From a virus, in IMG/VR virus record IMGVR_UViG_3300028559_000054, positions 1-52,391 of that record: DNA of 52,391 nt. One strand, 5' to 3'. Positions within the stretch are counted from its first letter, which is position 1, and each line of letters starts with the position of its first letter. A program made the position numbers and the translations under genes. This document shows positions 17,726 to 26,912 of this stretch, piece after piece. The notes beneath the pieces are model-generated. The model was not told the origin of the DNA, did no database searches, and saw only the letters and a program-made list of their open reading frames with translations.

Positions 17726-19990
17726 ATGCCCGTTAAATCTATTAATAAGATTAAAATTGGAAATTATCCGCAAGGTCAATTTGCTGGCGGATACATTTAT
17801 TCTTTTCAAGTGAGTCAAGGTTTTGCTGAGTCTGTTAATGAATTAAAAATAGACATTGTGTATGATAAAAATTTTCCAATTAATATGCCAGAAAAAAACT
17901 TAACTAATTCATATAGAATTGAAATTGGCAATATAATCATTCCTTACGCATATTTAATTAAATTTTCTAAAAGTATTTCTGCCACAGAAAATATTATATC
18001 ATGTACTTTTATTGATAATTCATTTATTTTAGATAGATATTACATAGGCTTAACTAATAGGCATAAAGCAGTAGCTCGTACTCCTGTAAATTTTCCTGTA
18101 AATGTTTATTGTCAAACGACTGATTTAGTTGGAAATGTTAATATAAATCCAACTCAAGGGTCAGTTAAGAGATTTGCAGCTTCTTCTCCTTTGACTGGTG
18201 GAGATGGAACAGGTGGACTAATTATTTTAGGAAAAGAAAAATTTACAGAACAAGCTTGCGATGTTCCTGATGTAGAATATTTATTTTCTGATTTATGGAC
18301 TGTACTTAATAATATAAAATTAAATGGCAAAGCGGTACTTGATTCATCATCTGATCATCCAGATTCAACAGATCCAAATACATATACTGGAACTTTAAGA
18401 GAAGTTTTATCCAGTTGGGGAAGTGATTTAGGTTTTTCTTTCTATTGGGATTTTTTACTAAATACATTAGTTGTTATTGATTTAAGATCTGCAATAGATA
18501 TCTCTCCAGTACAAAATTTTATTGAAAGTAATTTTAATTCAAGCTCAAATTTAAATATAACAAATTATTCTCAAGAAGAATCTTTAGAGGGTACTTATTT
18601 TCAAGCTGGAGTGAATTATGCTTTAAAACCTTCTAGATCAAAAGACAAGCCTATAAAAGAGTTTTTGCCAATGGATTATTCTTGTGTCACATTACAACAA
18701 GCAAATATTACAGCAAATACTATAACTTCTGTTTTAGCTAAGTACAATCGACAAGCTTGGTCATTGTATAATCTACAAGTAGGAAATTTTTCAAGAGTAG
18801 GATTTTTTAAAAAATATAATGGCATTCCATCATATTTATTAGAGACCTGTTTTAGTAATGTTAATGAATTTTTAACTAGTGAAGGTGGAAGCGCTAGTTT
18901 ATGGTTTGGTTATTATGATGAAAATATTGGAAATGCGAATGCTGATCTTGAAGCTAGAAATTGCGATGATATTGGAAGATATTATATAAATGGTACAATT
19001 TATAATTTAAAAGAGCTAACATGCAAAGACAACTATATATTTCAATATGTTACAAGTTTTGAACCTCAACCAATTTGGTCTAGACCTTTTGCTTCTGCTG
19101 GTGGTAATTACATACCTCCTTTGCCAAATAAAACTTGGTATATAGAACGTAATCCAGCTTGGAATGAGCAAGGCGAAGTGGATCTTCAAAATTTAGGACC
19201 AATTATTACTCTGATTGATGGTGATCTTGCAGACCAAGTAAGAGATACGATTATATTAAATGATCCTAATAACATAAATCCAGATAGATATAGAGGATTA
19301 ACGATGCTTTGCTGGAAGCCTTATTTAAGTGTGGGCGGTGGTTCGGCGTATAATGAAGCAGAAGAGGAATGGATTCCAGCTCAATTTAGTCAAGAAGACC
19401 AAGCATGTAAAACTCAATGTGATAGAAATTTAGTAGAAGAAGTGTGTGCTAAAGTAAATGGGGGACGGACTTTAAATACTCCAGCACATGGATTAGTTTC
19501 AAAACTTGCAGGTATTGTTACTATGACAAATTTAATAAATCGCACATCAAAAACTGTTAATTTACCGTCTCAACAACCATATATGGGATATCTAATTAAT
19601 GAAGGAAGTTTCCAATGGGTAGAAGAAGGCTCTGTATCGGTCGAGGGTGGCGCTCCTCCTCCTAATAATGTAATGTCTTACAATGTTGCAGCAAACGACG
19701 TAACAGAACCAATACCTTCTGCTGGACAAGTTGTAGCTAAAAATCCAGATCCAGCTTTAACTGTCTCTCAAACTAATGAGAAAAAACAAATATCTCTAAA
19801 AGTTATTGGAGCAGAATATGGTGAATTAGGGAATTTCTTAAGTCCAGATTATGGATTAACAAATTTTAATATTTATATCAATGATAATGGTATATTTACA
19901 GATTTAACTTTTGAAAATCGACCAGATCGGCCCAAAGGTAATGGAACAATGCGTACAGTAGGTCCACATAAAATGAAATTTACATACTAA
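17726..19990 (+). CDS. Putative baseplate hub / tail-tip protein
   Basis: 754 aa. It starts MPVKSINKIKIGN and continues with strand pairs and IEIGNIIIPYAYLIKFSKSI. The segment YTGTLREVLSSWGSDLGFSF, then YWDFLLNTLVVIDLRSAI, resembles the helix plus paired strands of gp27/J-like hub proteins. A long Cys-containing region follows (CDVPD, CVTL, CFSN, CDDI, CKTQCDRNLVEEVC). The C-terminus (GEPGN-like, then RPDRPKGNGTMRTVGPHKMK) is basic and flexible. It is the best candidate for the central hub that anchors the fibres. It has a good ribosome binding site (AAGGA) and its own promoter-like motif. Confidence 0.5.
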   Translation: MPVKSINKIKIGNYPQGQFAGGYIYSFQVSQGFAESVNELKIDIVYDKNFPINMPEKNLTNSYRIEIGNIIIPYAYLIKFSKSISATENIISCTFIDNSFILDRYYIGLTNRHKAVARTPVNFPVNVYCQTTDLVGNVNINPTQGSVKRFAASSPLTGGDGTGGLIILGKEKFTEQACDVPDVEYLFSDLWTVLNNIKLNGKAVLDSSSDHPDSTDPNTYTGTLREVLSSWGSDLGFSFYWDFLLNTLVVIDLRSAIDISPVQNFIESNFNSSSNLNITNYSQEESLEGTYFQAGVNYALKPSRSKDKPIKEFLPMDYSCVTLQQANITANTITSVLAKYNRQAWSLYNLQVGNFSRVGFFKKYNGIPSYLLETCFSNVNEFLTSEGGSASLWFGYYDENIGNANADLEARNCDDIGRYYINGTIYNLKELTCKDNYIFQYVTSFEPQPIWSRPFASAGGNYIPPLPNKTWYIERNPAWNEQGEVDLQNLGPIITLIDGDLADQVRDTIILNDPNNINPDRYRGLTMLCWKPYLSVGGGSAYNEAEEEWIPAQFSQEDQACKTQCDRNLVEEVCAKVNGGRTLNTPAHGLVSKLAGIVTMTNLINRTSKTVNLPSQQPYMGYLINEGSFQWVEEGSVSVEGGAPPPNNVMSYNVAANDVTEPIPSAGQVVAKNPDPALTVSQTNEKKQISLKVIGAEYGELGNFLSPDYGLTNFNIYINDNGIFTDLTFENRPDRPKGNGTMRTVGPHKMKFTY

Positions 19991-19991
19991 A

Positions 19992-22700
19992 ATGAAAATC
20001 AGTGGAAATAATTTTTTATCTATCAATACCCAAACTGGAATTAGTTTTAATTTAGATTTATCTATAGATAATTTAATTGGAAATTGTAATTTTGGATTTA
20101 CTGGTACAAATGAAAATTTAACATTTAAGTTAAATAAAGGAAATATAATTGATCCAAACAATAGAAATGTATATCTCTATAACTCTAATGAGCAAATAAA
20201 TATATCTGGAAATATAAATGAAAATTTATATTCATACTATATTAATAATAAACCATGCGTTTTAAATGGGCCAGCAAATTTATACGATATAAGTGGTTTT
20301 TATTTAAATACAAATAGCTGCTCTGCTGACTTTAATTTAAGCTTATATGGTGATCTTCCAAATTATGGAGTAGATTTTAATAATACTTTTTATATTACTG
20401 GAGATAATCCATTGATTGGAATTATTTCTAATTCTGGAAATTCTACTTTTAAAATTTTTAGCGGGGTTATCACCGCACCTACAGGATTTTCTATTAACAA
20501 ATTTATCTTAAATGGTACTCCAGAGAATAATTCTGTAGAAATAAACAATACTACATTTGGGCAAATAAGTATAAGCCATTTTAATCAAACATTTTATCAG
20601 GTTGAGAATAGCAAGTTATATAATATTCAATTAGATTTATATACTAATTTTGGTAAGATATCAAAAACAATTCCAATTACAGGAGTTTTTTCTGGTTACA
20701 TAACTGTAAATTTAAACGCTTTTGATATAATTTATCCAACTCCTGGAAGCTTAATAGGAAATGAAGATGAAACTAATATTCTATTGAATACTAAAATTGT
20801 AACAGGAGATAAATTTAGTGAAGTCGAACTAGATAAAATTGTAAATATAAAATTAGAATATTCTGGAGGTAAAACTGGCGCATTTTATGCTAACATCCCA
20901 GGAAGCGGTTATAAATCTATAAATGTTACTGGATTCTTAAATGGAAGTGGATATTTAGGCGAAACAGATTTAAGATTAACAGGGTATAATTTACAATCTG
21001 GTATTCAAATAACTGGTTATATGACTGGTGTGCCAAGTGAGCAATTTTTTATTACTGGATTTATCTCTAATAATGTTAATATTCTAAGCACTGGGTATTT
21101 TTTTGATATACCATTTGTAGAAAATAAAAATTATAATATAACAGGCTTTGCTAATAATGGTCTAATAAATTATAATAATTATTTAAATTCATCTTTTATT
21201 CAAAAAAAGCAAACAATAGAAAATTATACATCTCCTACAAGTCAATTTGGTGTCAAAATAAAATCAAATGAATCTGGGTCAATAGTTCTTGTAAACGCTC
21301 AAAATGAAGTTAATGCAAATTTTTCTACTGGAAGAGTTTATCTTTATACTGGAAATCAAGGAAATTTAACTTTAGCAAAAACTTATTCTGGGTTAGCGGG
21401 AGATATAAATTTTGGAGGTGATATTTATATAAATAAAACTGGTAATTGTTTTCTTATATCTTGTAATAGATTTGGAAATCAAGGATATAGTGGAAGAGTT
21501 TATCTTTTTGAAAACTATAATCAAAATATAAACACTGCAAGAATAATTCAAGAATCTGGATTATATTTTGCAAGATCTATAGCAATTAATACTGGAAATA
21601 TTATTTTTATAAATAATTTTAATGGAATAAATGATACTGGGGTTATTAATATATACGAAAATAATGGACCATCTTTTGTTAAAAGACAAATGTTAAGTGG
21701 CTACTCTAAAATTAATTATTTTGGATACGATTTAGATACAATTGACGATGGGCAATTACTAATCGTATCTGATGTTTTAGCTAGTAATGCTTCTGGAGAA
21801 ACATATGTTTTTACAGGTAATAATTATAATTATTCTTTACTCAACAAATTAGATAAAAGTGAAATATCAAATATTCGTTTCTTTGGAAATTCTTTAAGTC
21901 TAAATAAAAATGGAAATATTCTAGTGGTTGGAGCTCCACAATCTAATTTTGGTAGTGGAGCTTTTTTTATATATACTGGAGATCGTAACAATAACTTTAA
22001 ACAAGTATTTGCTTCTGGATTTCGTGGACCAGGTGACGCTCAATTGGGGAGTCATTTAAAATTAAATGACGAAGGAAATACTTTAATTGCTGGTCTACCT
22101 CTCAAAGATTCTGCAACTGGTGAGATTCGTATAATAACTGGATCCAATAATATTTGGGATACTACTAATATTATTAATCAAAATACATTAAATACAGCTG
22201 TTGCGATTTTAGGTTTGACAGTTAATCTATCGACTTTAAGTGGAAAAAATACATACTATGCTGGAAATTTTATTTATCAAAGACTTCATACATTTAGTGA
22301 TATTAATTTCTCTGGATATGCTAATTATTTTCCTGCAACAGGTTTGATAAATAAAACTTCTAATTATCTAATAACTGGATTAATTACAGGCAATAAATAC
22401 AATAAAACTTTCTTAAATACTTTTAATATATTAACTGGTTATTATTTGCCTTCTAGTGGGGTATATACTGGATTTATTGATTTCAAACAAGCAGACTATA
22501 CAGCTTTTGACCCTAGTTTATATTCAAATCTTGGCAACATATTGATAAAAACTGGTATTAATAATTTATATTTAAAAGTAAAAACAAAAAATTACTATGA
22601 TGATGAACCTATGACAGGCAAACTAACAATAACTGTCTCAACTATTAATGGTTCAAATTCAGGTGTAGTTAACTATTATATAACAGGAAAAAAGGTATAA
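19992..22700 (+). CDS. Tail protein with FG-GAP-like beta-propeller
   Basis: 902 aa. Residues about 410-720 contain six repeats of the form (F/L)G-x-x-(L/I)-x-(L/I)-(N/D)-x-x-G-(N/S)-x-x-(L/I)-(V/I), for example FGVKIKSNESGSIVLVN, FGYDLDTIDDGQLLIVS, FGNSLSLNKNGNILVVGAP and LGSHLKLNDEGNTLIAG. Each is followed by a GxVYLY/TG-type strand (GRVYLYTG, GRVYLFEN, GETYVFTG, GAFFIYTG). This is the blade pattern of integrin-alpha-type FG-GAP propellers. The flanking parts are Gly/Thr/Asn-rich with many 'ITG' and 'TGY' turns, like adhesins. It is a probable receptor-contacting protein of the tail tip. Its start lies 1 nt after the hub stop. Confidence 0.6.
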   Translation: MKISGNNFLSINTQTGISFNLDLSIDNLIGNCNFGFTGTNENLTFKLNKGNIIDPNNRNVYLYNSNEQINISGNINENLYSYYINNKPCVLNGPANLYDISGFYLNTNSCSADFNLSLYGDLPNYGVDFNNTFYITGDNPLIGIISNSGNSTFKIFSGVITAPTGFSINKFILNGTPENNSVEINNTTFGQISISHFNQTFYQVENSKLYNIQLDLYTNFGKISKTIPITGVFSGYITVNLNAFDIIYPTPGSLIGNEDETNILLNTKIVTGDKFSEVELDKIVNIKLEYSGGKTGAFYANIPGSGYKSINVTGFLNGSGYLGETDLRLTGYNLQSGIQITGYMTGVPSEQFFITGFISNNVNILSTGYFFDIPFVENKNYNITGFANNGLINYNNYLNSSFIQKKQTIENYTSPTSQFGVKIKSNESGSIVLVNAQNEVNANFSTGRVYLYTGNQGNLTLAKTYSGLAGDINFGGDIYINKTGNCFLISCNRFGNQGYSGRVYLFENYNQNINTARIIQESGLYFARSIAINTGNIIFINNFNGINDTGVINIYENNGPSFVKRQMLSGYSKINYFGYDLDTIDDGQLLIVSDVLASNASGETYVFTGNNYNYSLLNKLDKSEISNIRFFGNSLSLNKNGNILVVGAPQSNFGSGAFFIYTGDRNNNFKQVFASGFRGPGDAQLGSHLKLNDEGNTLIAGLPLKDSATGEIRIITGSNNIWDTTNIINQNTLNTAVAILGLTVNLSTLSGKNTYYAGNFIYQRLHTFSDINFSGYANYFPATGLINKTSNYLITGLITGNKYNKTFLNTFNILTGYYLPSSGVYTGFIDFKQADYTAFDPSLYSNLGNILIKTGINNLYLKVKTKNYYDDEPMTGKLTITVSTINGSNSGVVNYYITGKKV

Positions 22701-22704
22701 ATTT

Positions 22705-25700
22705 ATGGGCGATATTAGACCTCCAGTTGGTGATCCTTTGTTAAAAGCTGGATGCATAAATCCATACAATAGGCAGTTAGCATTTGGTACGTCTCCTTAC
22801 TATCGACTATATTGTCCAAACGCTATAGGGGTAAATTCATTCCTTAATCAAACTAATACTTCTCCATATTTTGTATCCTATATGGACAATACTAGTATGA
22901 ATTACTATCCAATAGCTTATCCTGATTATATGGCTAGTTTTAAATACTATGCAGATAGTATGAGTTTATATGTTAATAGTTATCAACATAGAATTGATTT
23001 AAGTTCTAATGACGCTTATTCATATATTTCTACTAGCAGAAAATATAGTAATATATCTGCAGAATTGGCTTCAGATGCTTATGGTGGTCAACTTTATATA
23101 CAATCATCTAATTCAAATACACATATTGCTTTAGATACAAATTCTACTAATGTTAACATGGAATTAAGTAACGGTAATTATTCTATTCAAAATATTATAT
23201 CTAATAGTAACGCTTATAGTTATATGACCAATGGATCAAATAAAGGTGTCTCCATAAATCTTGCAGATCTTGGCAGCGATTCAAATGATATAAAATTTAG
23301 AAATTGTGGTACTGCTGGTAGTCCATTATGGATTTTAACTAATAAAACTTTTGCTACGGGTGCTGGAGGTAATGTTTGCTGGGGAACATATGGTGGAACG
23401 ACATTACAGATAGGAAATAATGATTGTCCAGTTCAAGTAGTGCAAATGCTTGGAACAGAAAATGGCGCAGAAGGAATATTTCTTGAGAAAACTAATACTG
23501 CTGGTAGCATTAAGATTGGTGATAACACTAGTGCAGTAGTTCAAACTTTTTGCCAAACGAATTCTAATATTCAAGCAAACCTTACTAACACATCAGCTAC
23601 CGCAAAATTTGAAGCTAGTACAGCAGCTGATAAATATGCTTTAGGCTCAGCAAATTCTAATGGTGGATACTTTGAAGCTCTTGCTGGATCAAAACAAATT
23701 CTTTTGAGCGCAAATACTTTAAGCGCAAATCAAGCATTAACGCTAAAAAATTGGGATCCTAATCGAGTTGGCGGATTGTATGTTGCTTCAACTGAAGTAA
23801 TCGATTTATCAACTGTAACTGGTAAAAATTGTTGGAGTACTTATGCTGGATCAACATTAACTTTAGGAAATGCTACTTGTCCAGTGCAAACTGTGCAAAT
23901 GCTTGGAACAGAAAATGGCGCAGAAGGAATATTTCTTGAGAAAACTAATACTGCTGGTAGCATTAAGATTGGTGATAACACTAGTGCAGTAGTTCAAACT
24001 TTTTGCCAAACGAATTCTAATATTCAAGCAAACCTTACTAACACATCAGCTACCGCAAAATTTGAAGCTAGTACAGCAGCTGATAAATATGCTTTAGGCT
24101 CAGCAAATTCTAATGGTGGATACTTTGAAGCTCTTGCTGGATCAAAACAAATTCTTTTGAGCGCAAATACTTTAAGCGCAAATCAAGCATTAACGCTAAA
24201 AAATTGGGATCCTAATCGAGTTGGCGGATTGTATGTTGCTTCAACTGAAGTAATCGATTTATCAACTGTAACTGGTAAAAATTGTTGGAGTACTTATGCT
24301 GGATCAACATTAACTTTAGGAAATGCTACTTGTCCAGTGCAAACTGTGCAAATGCTTGGAACAGAAAATGGCGCAGAAGGAATATTTCTTGAGAAAACTA
24401 ATAGCGCTTCTACAATAAAACTTTTGGATAGTACATTCTCATCTTTGGAAGCTATATCAAATTTAAATAATGTTGTTAAAGCTGGTATATATAACAATAC
24501 AACAAGTGCATTCATAAAAACTCAAGGTACAACTACTAATCTATTTTCTCAAATGTATACTGATAGTTCCTCCGCTCTTGTATACGCTCAAGGGGCAGCT
24601 GCAGTATTATCAAGATTAGGCGCAACTAGCACAACTTCTGATTTACAAGTTTACAACAGTTTTGGTGGAGCTTATGGTGCTGCTAATGTAGCAAATGCTT
24701 ATCTTAGAGTACAAAATGCTGCTGATACAAGATCTAACGAAATGGTTGTAAACGCTACAACAGCCTATTCTAAAGTTATTGGTGGCACAAGTACAATATT
24801 TTCTCAAATGTATACTGATAGTTCCTCCGCTCTTGTATACGCTCAAGGGGCAGCTGCAGTATTATCAAGATTAGGCGCAACTAGCACAACTTCTGATTTA
24901 CAAGTTTACAATGCTTTTGGTGGAATTTATGCTGCTACTGAAGCATCAAACGCTTACCTTACAGTTCAAAATGCTTCTGCTACAAAATATGTAAGTTTAA
25001 GTCTTGGTGATATTTCGACTGCAAGTTATGATATTCGTTTTCGTAATTGGGGAACTACTCTTGCACCAATCTGGGCTTTATCAAATTCTGCAACTTTGCC
25101 ATTTGCTCCTTGGGCAATATATAATGATACTACTGATTTTCTAACGATTGGTAATACAAATTATCCTGTTCTTACAATGTGGCAATCATATGATGGAACA
25201 TCAAACAATGGCACATATCTTACAACTCAACAAGATCGTTCAGAAGTTTATGTGCTTAAAAATGATACTTATGGATGTACTATACGAGCTGAACCAGCAC
25301 TTGCCTTCATAAAAACTCAAGGTGCAACTGATACTAGATTTTCTCAAATGTATACTGATAGTTCCTCCGCTCTTGTATACGCTCAAGGGGCAGCTGCAGT
25401 ATTATCAAGATTAGGCGCAACTAGCACAACTTCTGATTTACAAGTTTACAACAGTTTTGGTGGAGCTTATGGTGCTGCTAATGTAGCAAATGCTTATCTT
25501 AGAGTACAAAATGCTGCTGATACAAGATCTAACGAAATGGTTGTAAACGCTACAACAGCCTATTCTAAAGTTATTGGTGGCACAAGTACAATATTTTCTC
25601 AAATGTATACTGATAGTTCCTCCGCTCTTGTATACGCTCAAGGGGCAGCTGCAGTATTATCAAGATTAGGCGCAACTAGCACAACTTCTGATTTACAAGT

Positions 25701-25911
25701 TTACAATGCTTTTGGTGGAATTTATGCTGCTACTGAAGCATCAAACGCTTACCTTAGAGTCCAAAAAGTTGATAATTCAAAAGCAATTAGCTTGAGTATA
25801 ACTGATTTTGGAACAACAGCAGCAACGACAGTACGATTAAGAGAATTTTCTATTTGTGTAAATGGAGAAACTAAAAAATGTTTGATACTCGCAAGTGAGT
25901 ATTATACTTAA
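22705..25911 (+). CDS. Large repeat-rich tail fibre (receptor-binding protein candidate)
   Basis: 1068 aa, last + strand gene of the structural block. The protein is Ala/Ser/Thr/Asn-rich with long perfect internal repeats: a 151-residue unit present twice plus a partial third, and a 140-residue unit present twice at a 265-residue spacing. Within these, the 38-residue segment starting FSQMYTDSSSALVYAQ occurs four times. A sequence ILTNKTFATGAGG and later RFRNWGTTLAPIWALSNS mark the boundaries between blocks. The C-terminus (REFSICVNGETKKCLILASE) is Cys-containing and looks like a compact end domain. I see no chaperone or peptidase domain. Ribosome binding site AAAAAGG. The stop overlaps the stop of the converging - strand gene. 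Confidence 0.7.
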   Translation: MGDIRPPVGDPLLKAGCINPYNRQLAFGTSPYYRLYCPNAIGVNSFLNQTNTSPYFVSYMDNTSMNYYPIAYPDYMASFKYYADSMSLYVNSYQHRIDLSSNDAYSYISTSRKYSNISAELASDAYGGQLYIQSSNSNTHIALDTNSTNVNMELSNGNYSIQNIISNSNAYSYMTNGSNKGVSINLADLGSDSNDIKFRNCGTAGSPLWILTNKTFATGAGGNVCWGTYGGTTLQIGNNDCPVQVVQMLGTENGAEGIFLEKTNTAGSIKIGDNTSAVVQTFCQTNSNIQANLTNTSATAKFEASTAADKYALGSANSNGGYFEALAGSKQILLSANTLSANQALTLKNWDPNRVGGLYVASTEVIDLSTVTGKNCWSTYAGSTLTLGNATCPVQTVQMLGTENGAEGIFLEKTNTAGSIKIGDNTSAVVQTFCQTNSNIQANLTNTSATAKFEASTAADKYALGSANSNGGYFEALAGSKQILLSANTLSANQALTLKNWDPNRVGGLYVASTEVIDLSTVTGKNCWSTYAGSTLTLGNATCPVQTVQMLGTENGAEGIFLEKTNSASTIKLLDSTFSSLEAISNLNNVVKAGIYNNTTSAFIKTQGTTTNLFSQMYTDSSSALVYAQGAAAVLSRLGATSTTSDLQVYNSFGGAYGAANVANAYLRVQNAADTRSNEMVVNATTAYSKVIGGTSTIFSQMYTDSSSALVYAQGAAAVLSRLGATSTTSDLQVYNAFGGIYAATEASNAYLTVQNASATKYVSLSLGDISTASYDIRFRNWGTTLAPIWALSNSATLPFAPWAIYNDTTDFLTIGNTNYPVLTMWQSYDGTSNNGTYLTTQQDRSEVYVLKNDTYGCTIRAEPALAFIKTQGATDTRFSQMYTDSSSALVYAQGAAAVLSRLGATSTTSDLQVYNSFGGAYGAANVANAYLRVQNAADTRSNEMVVNATTAYSKVIGGTSTIFSQMYTDSSSALVYAQGAAAVLSRLGATSTTSDLQVYNAFGGIYAATEASNAYLRVQKVDNSKAISLSITDFGTTAATTVRLREFSICVNGETKKCLILASEYYT
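23440..23892 (+). repeat. Tandem 453-bp repeat, copy 1
   Basis: First copy of a 453-bp in-frame unit (151 codons) inside the tail fibre gene. By eye it is identical at the nucleotide level to the next copy at 23893-24345. Confidence 0.9.
23893..24345 (+). repeat. Tandem 453-bp repeat, copy 2
   Basis: Second copy directly abutting the first with no base difference that I can see. The identity implies recent duplication or continuing gene conversion. An assembler could also add or drop copies here. Confidence 0.9.
24346..24403 (+). repeat. Partial third copy of the 453-bp repeat (58 bp)
   Basis: The first 58 bases of the unit are repeated again, encoding VQMLGTENGAEGIFLEKTN, and then the sequence diverges at 24404. 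This marks the junction where the duplicated block enters the next fibre module. Confidence 0.85.
24543..24961 (+). repeat. Perfect 419-bp direct repeat, copy 1
   Basis: Identical by eye to 25338-25756 (offset 795 nt, 265 codons). It contains two copies of an inner 113-bp unit at 24544-24656 and 24799-24911 (offset 255 nt, 85 codons). Confidence 0.9.
25338..25756 (+). repeat. Perfect 419-bp direct repeat, copy 2
   Basis: Second copy of the 419-bp block, with inner 113-bp units at 25339-25451 and 25594-25706. The intervening 376 bp encode a different module, so this is a block duplication in an A-B-A arrangement rather than a simple tandem array. Confidence 0.9.
25885..25902. terminator. Possible bidirectional terminator at the convergent gene ends
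   Basis: ATACTC (25885-25890) pairs with GAGTAT (25897-25902) around a 6-nt loop. On the + strand a T7 tract lies about 14 nt downstream (25916-25922). On the - strand reading a TTTTTT run follows about 5 nt after the stem. The stem is short and the T tracts are offset, so strength is doubtful, but it sits exactly where two opposing transcripts meet. Confidence 0.4.
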
Positions 25912-26102
25912 TTAGCTTTTTTTAGATTTTGAGGCAAAAAAACATTAATTAATTTATTAAATTCTGGAACTTCTTGTCCTTTTAAATCTACCCTAGATAT
26001 AAATTTATAAAATGCATTAACGTCTTCTTTTGTTACTAGCACTTGAAACTTGTCCTCATTTACATTCAATATCGGTTGTTGATTATTATTTTCTTCACTC
26101 AT
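25908..26102 (-). CDS. Small hypothetical protein
   Basis: 64 aa, hydrophilic N-terminus (MSEENNNQQP), then FQVLVTKEDVNAFYKFISRV and a C-terminal helix (FNKLINVFLPQNLKKAN). No family is recognised. It overlaps the end of the upstream annealing-protein candidate by 8 nt, so the two are probably cotranscribed. Its stop overlaps the stop of the tail fibre gene on the other strand. Confidence 0.5.
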   Translation of the reverse strand: MSEENNNQQPILNVNEDKFQVLVTKEDVNAFYKFISRVDLKGQEVPEFNKLINVFLPQNLKKAN

Positions 26103-26877
26103 TTTTAACTTTTATCCTTTCTATAAGTTCAAATATTTTACTTTTTGGTATATCTAATATACTATTGAAGTTTTCAGAATTTTCTAATTTTTCTTTAACT
26201 AATTTCTTTTTTAATTGATCAAAAGATATATTTTTGTCTTTCATTACTTTAGATAGTAAAGCTTGGGGTGATGTAGGACTTTCTTGAGGAACTGAATAAT
26301 CAACTAATTTTGCATCTCCAAGTTCTTCTTGGCCTACAATATTAATTTTTAAAAAATTCCTAACACATCTTACAAAGGCTCTATTTTCTGCAATTGCAGC
26401 TAAAAAGAATTTAGCAAAACTTTTTGTATTATTTGAGGTAGCATCTGCAAGAGATTCGAATACGATTTCTTTGCCTCCAGTTTCATAATTTGGAACCCAT
26501 GTAATTCTACAAGATGTTGCAAAATATGTTTCATTTGCAGCTACAACTTTATATTCTACTTTTGAATAACCTCTAATTTGAGCTAATTCTTTAATGCCGC
26601 CAAGTAGGATAAGAAGGTCTTTATCTTCTAGCTTTGATGTATCGGTTTCTTGAGTCTTTTGTCGATTTGGTACTAGATATTGTGTTTTGACCATACCACG
26701 CCAATTAATTGTGCCATCTTCATTATAAATATAATTGATAATCTCATCTTCGATTAAACCATATTGGTTTCTATTAAATAGTTTAGGTGGTTTATTTTTT
26801 GGTTCTACAATAGAAGCTTCCTCAAGGAATTTAATATTAGGTTGGACAACTGTAGATTGCGTTAATTCTTTTTGCAT
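26095..26877 (-). CDS. Putative ssDNA-annealing (Rad52/Erf-like) recombination protein
   Basis: 260 aa. Central region: DGTINWRGMVKTQYLVPNR, LLILLGGIKELAQIRGYSKV, VVAANETYFATSCRITWVPN and AKFFLAAIAENRAFVRCVRN followed by FLKINIVGQEEL. The strand-helix order, and above all the last helix with ENRAFVRCVRNFLKI, is like the core of phage single-strand annealing proteins, where an arginine-rich helix 'NRAxxRAxRNxLGI' is characteristic. A charged C-terminal tail with LLSKVMKDKNISFDQLKKKL follows. No catalytic residue is expected. It has its own promoter (26884-26912) and no Shine-Dalgarno sequence. The family is not certain; alternative: other DNA-binding protein. Confidence 0.45.
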   Translation of the reverse strand: MQKELTQSTVVQPNIKFLEEASIVEPKNKPPKLFNRNQYGLIEDEIINYIYNEDGTINWRGMVKTQYLVPNRQKTQETDTSKLEDKDLLILLGGIKELAQIRGYSKVEYKVVAANETYFATSCRITWVPNYETGGKEIVFESLADATSNNTKSFAKFFLAAIAENRAFVRCVRNFLKINIVGQEELGDAKLVDYSVPQESPTSPQALLSKVMKDKNISFDQLKKKLVKEKLENSENFNSILDIPKSKIFELIERIKVKNE

Positions 26878-26883
26878 ATAACA

Positions 26884-26912
26884 ATCTTAGTCTATTTTAG
26901 ATATTTAGTCAA
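26884..26912 (-). promoter_or_regulatory. Sigma70-like promoter, leaderless type (annealing-protein operon)
   Basis: Reading the - strand: TTGACT (26912-26907), 17 nt, TAAGAT (26889-26884), then 6 nt to the ATG at 26877. No ribosome binding site is present. The -35 overlaps the stop of the upstream glycosyltransferase gene. Confidence 0.65.

Noticed and set aside
23440-24403. CRISPR-like or satellite array
   Set aside because: Units are 453 bp, in frame, abut directly and code for fibre protein; no short repeats with unique spacers.
24643-25641. Two identical 67-residue - strand ORFs opposite the fibre repeats
   Set aside because: They are mirror readings of the repeated + strand fibre sequence; their identity comes from the repeat, not from a gene.
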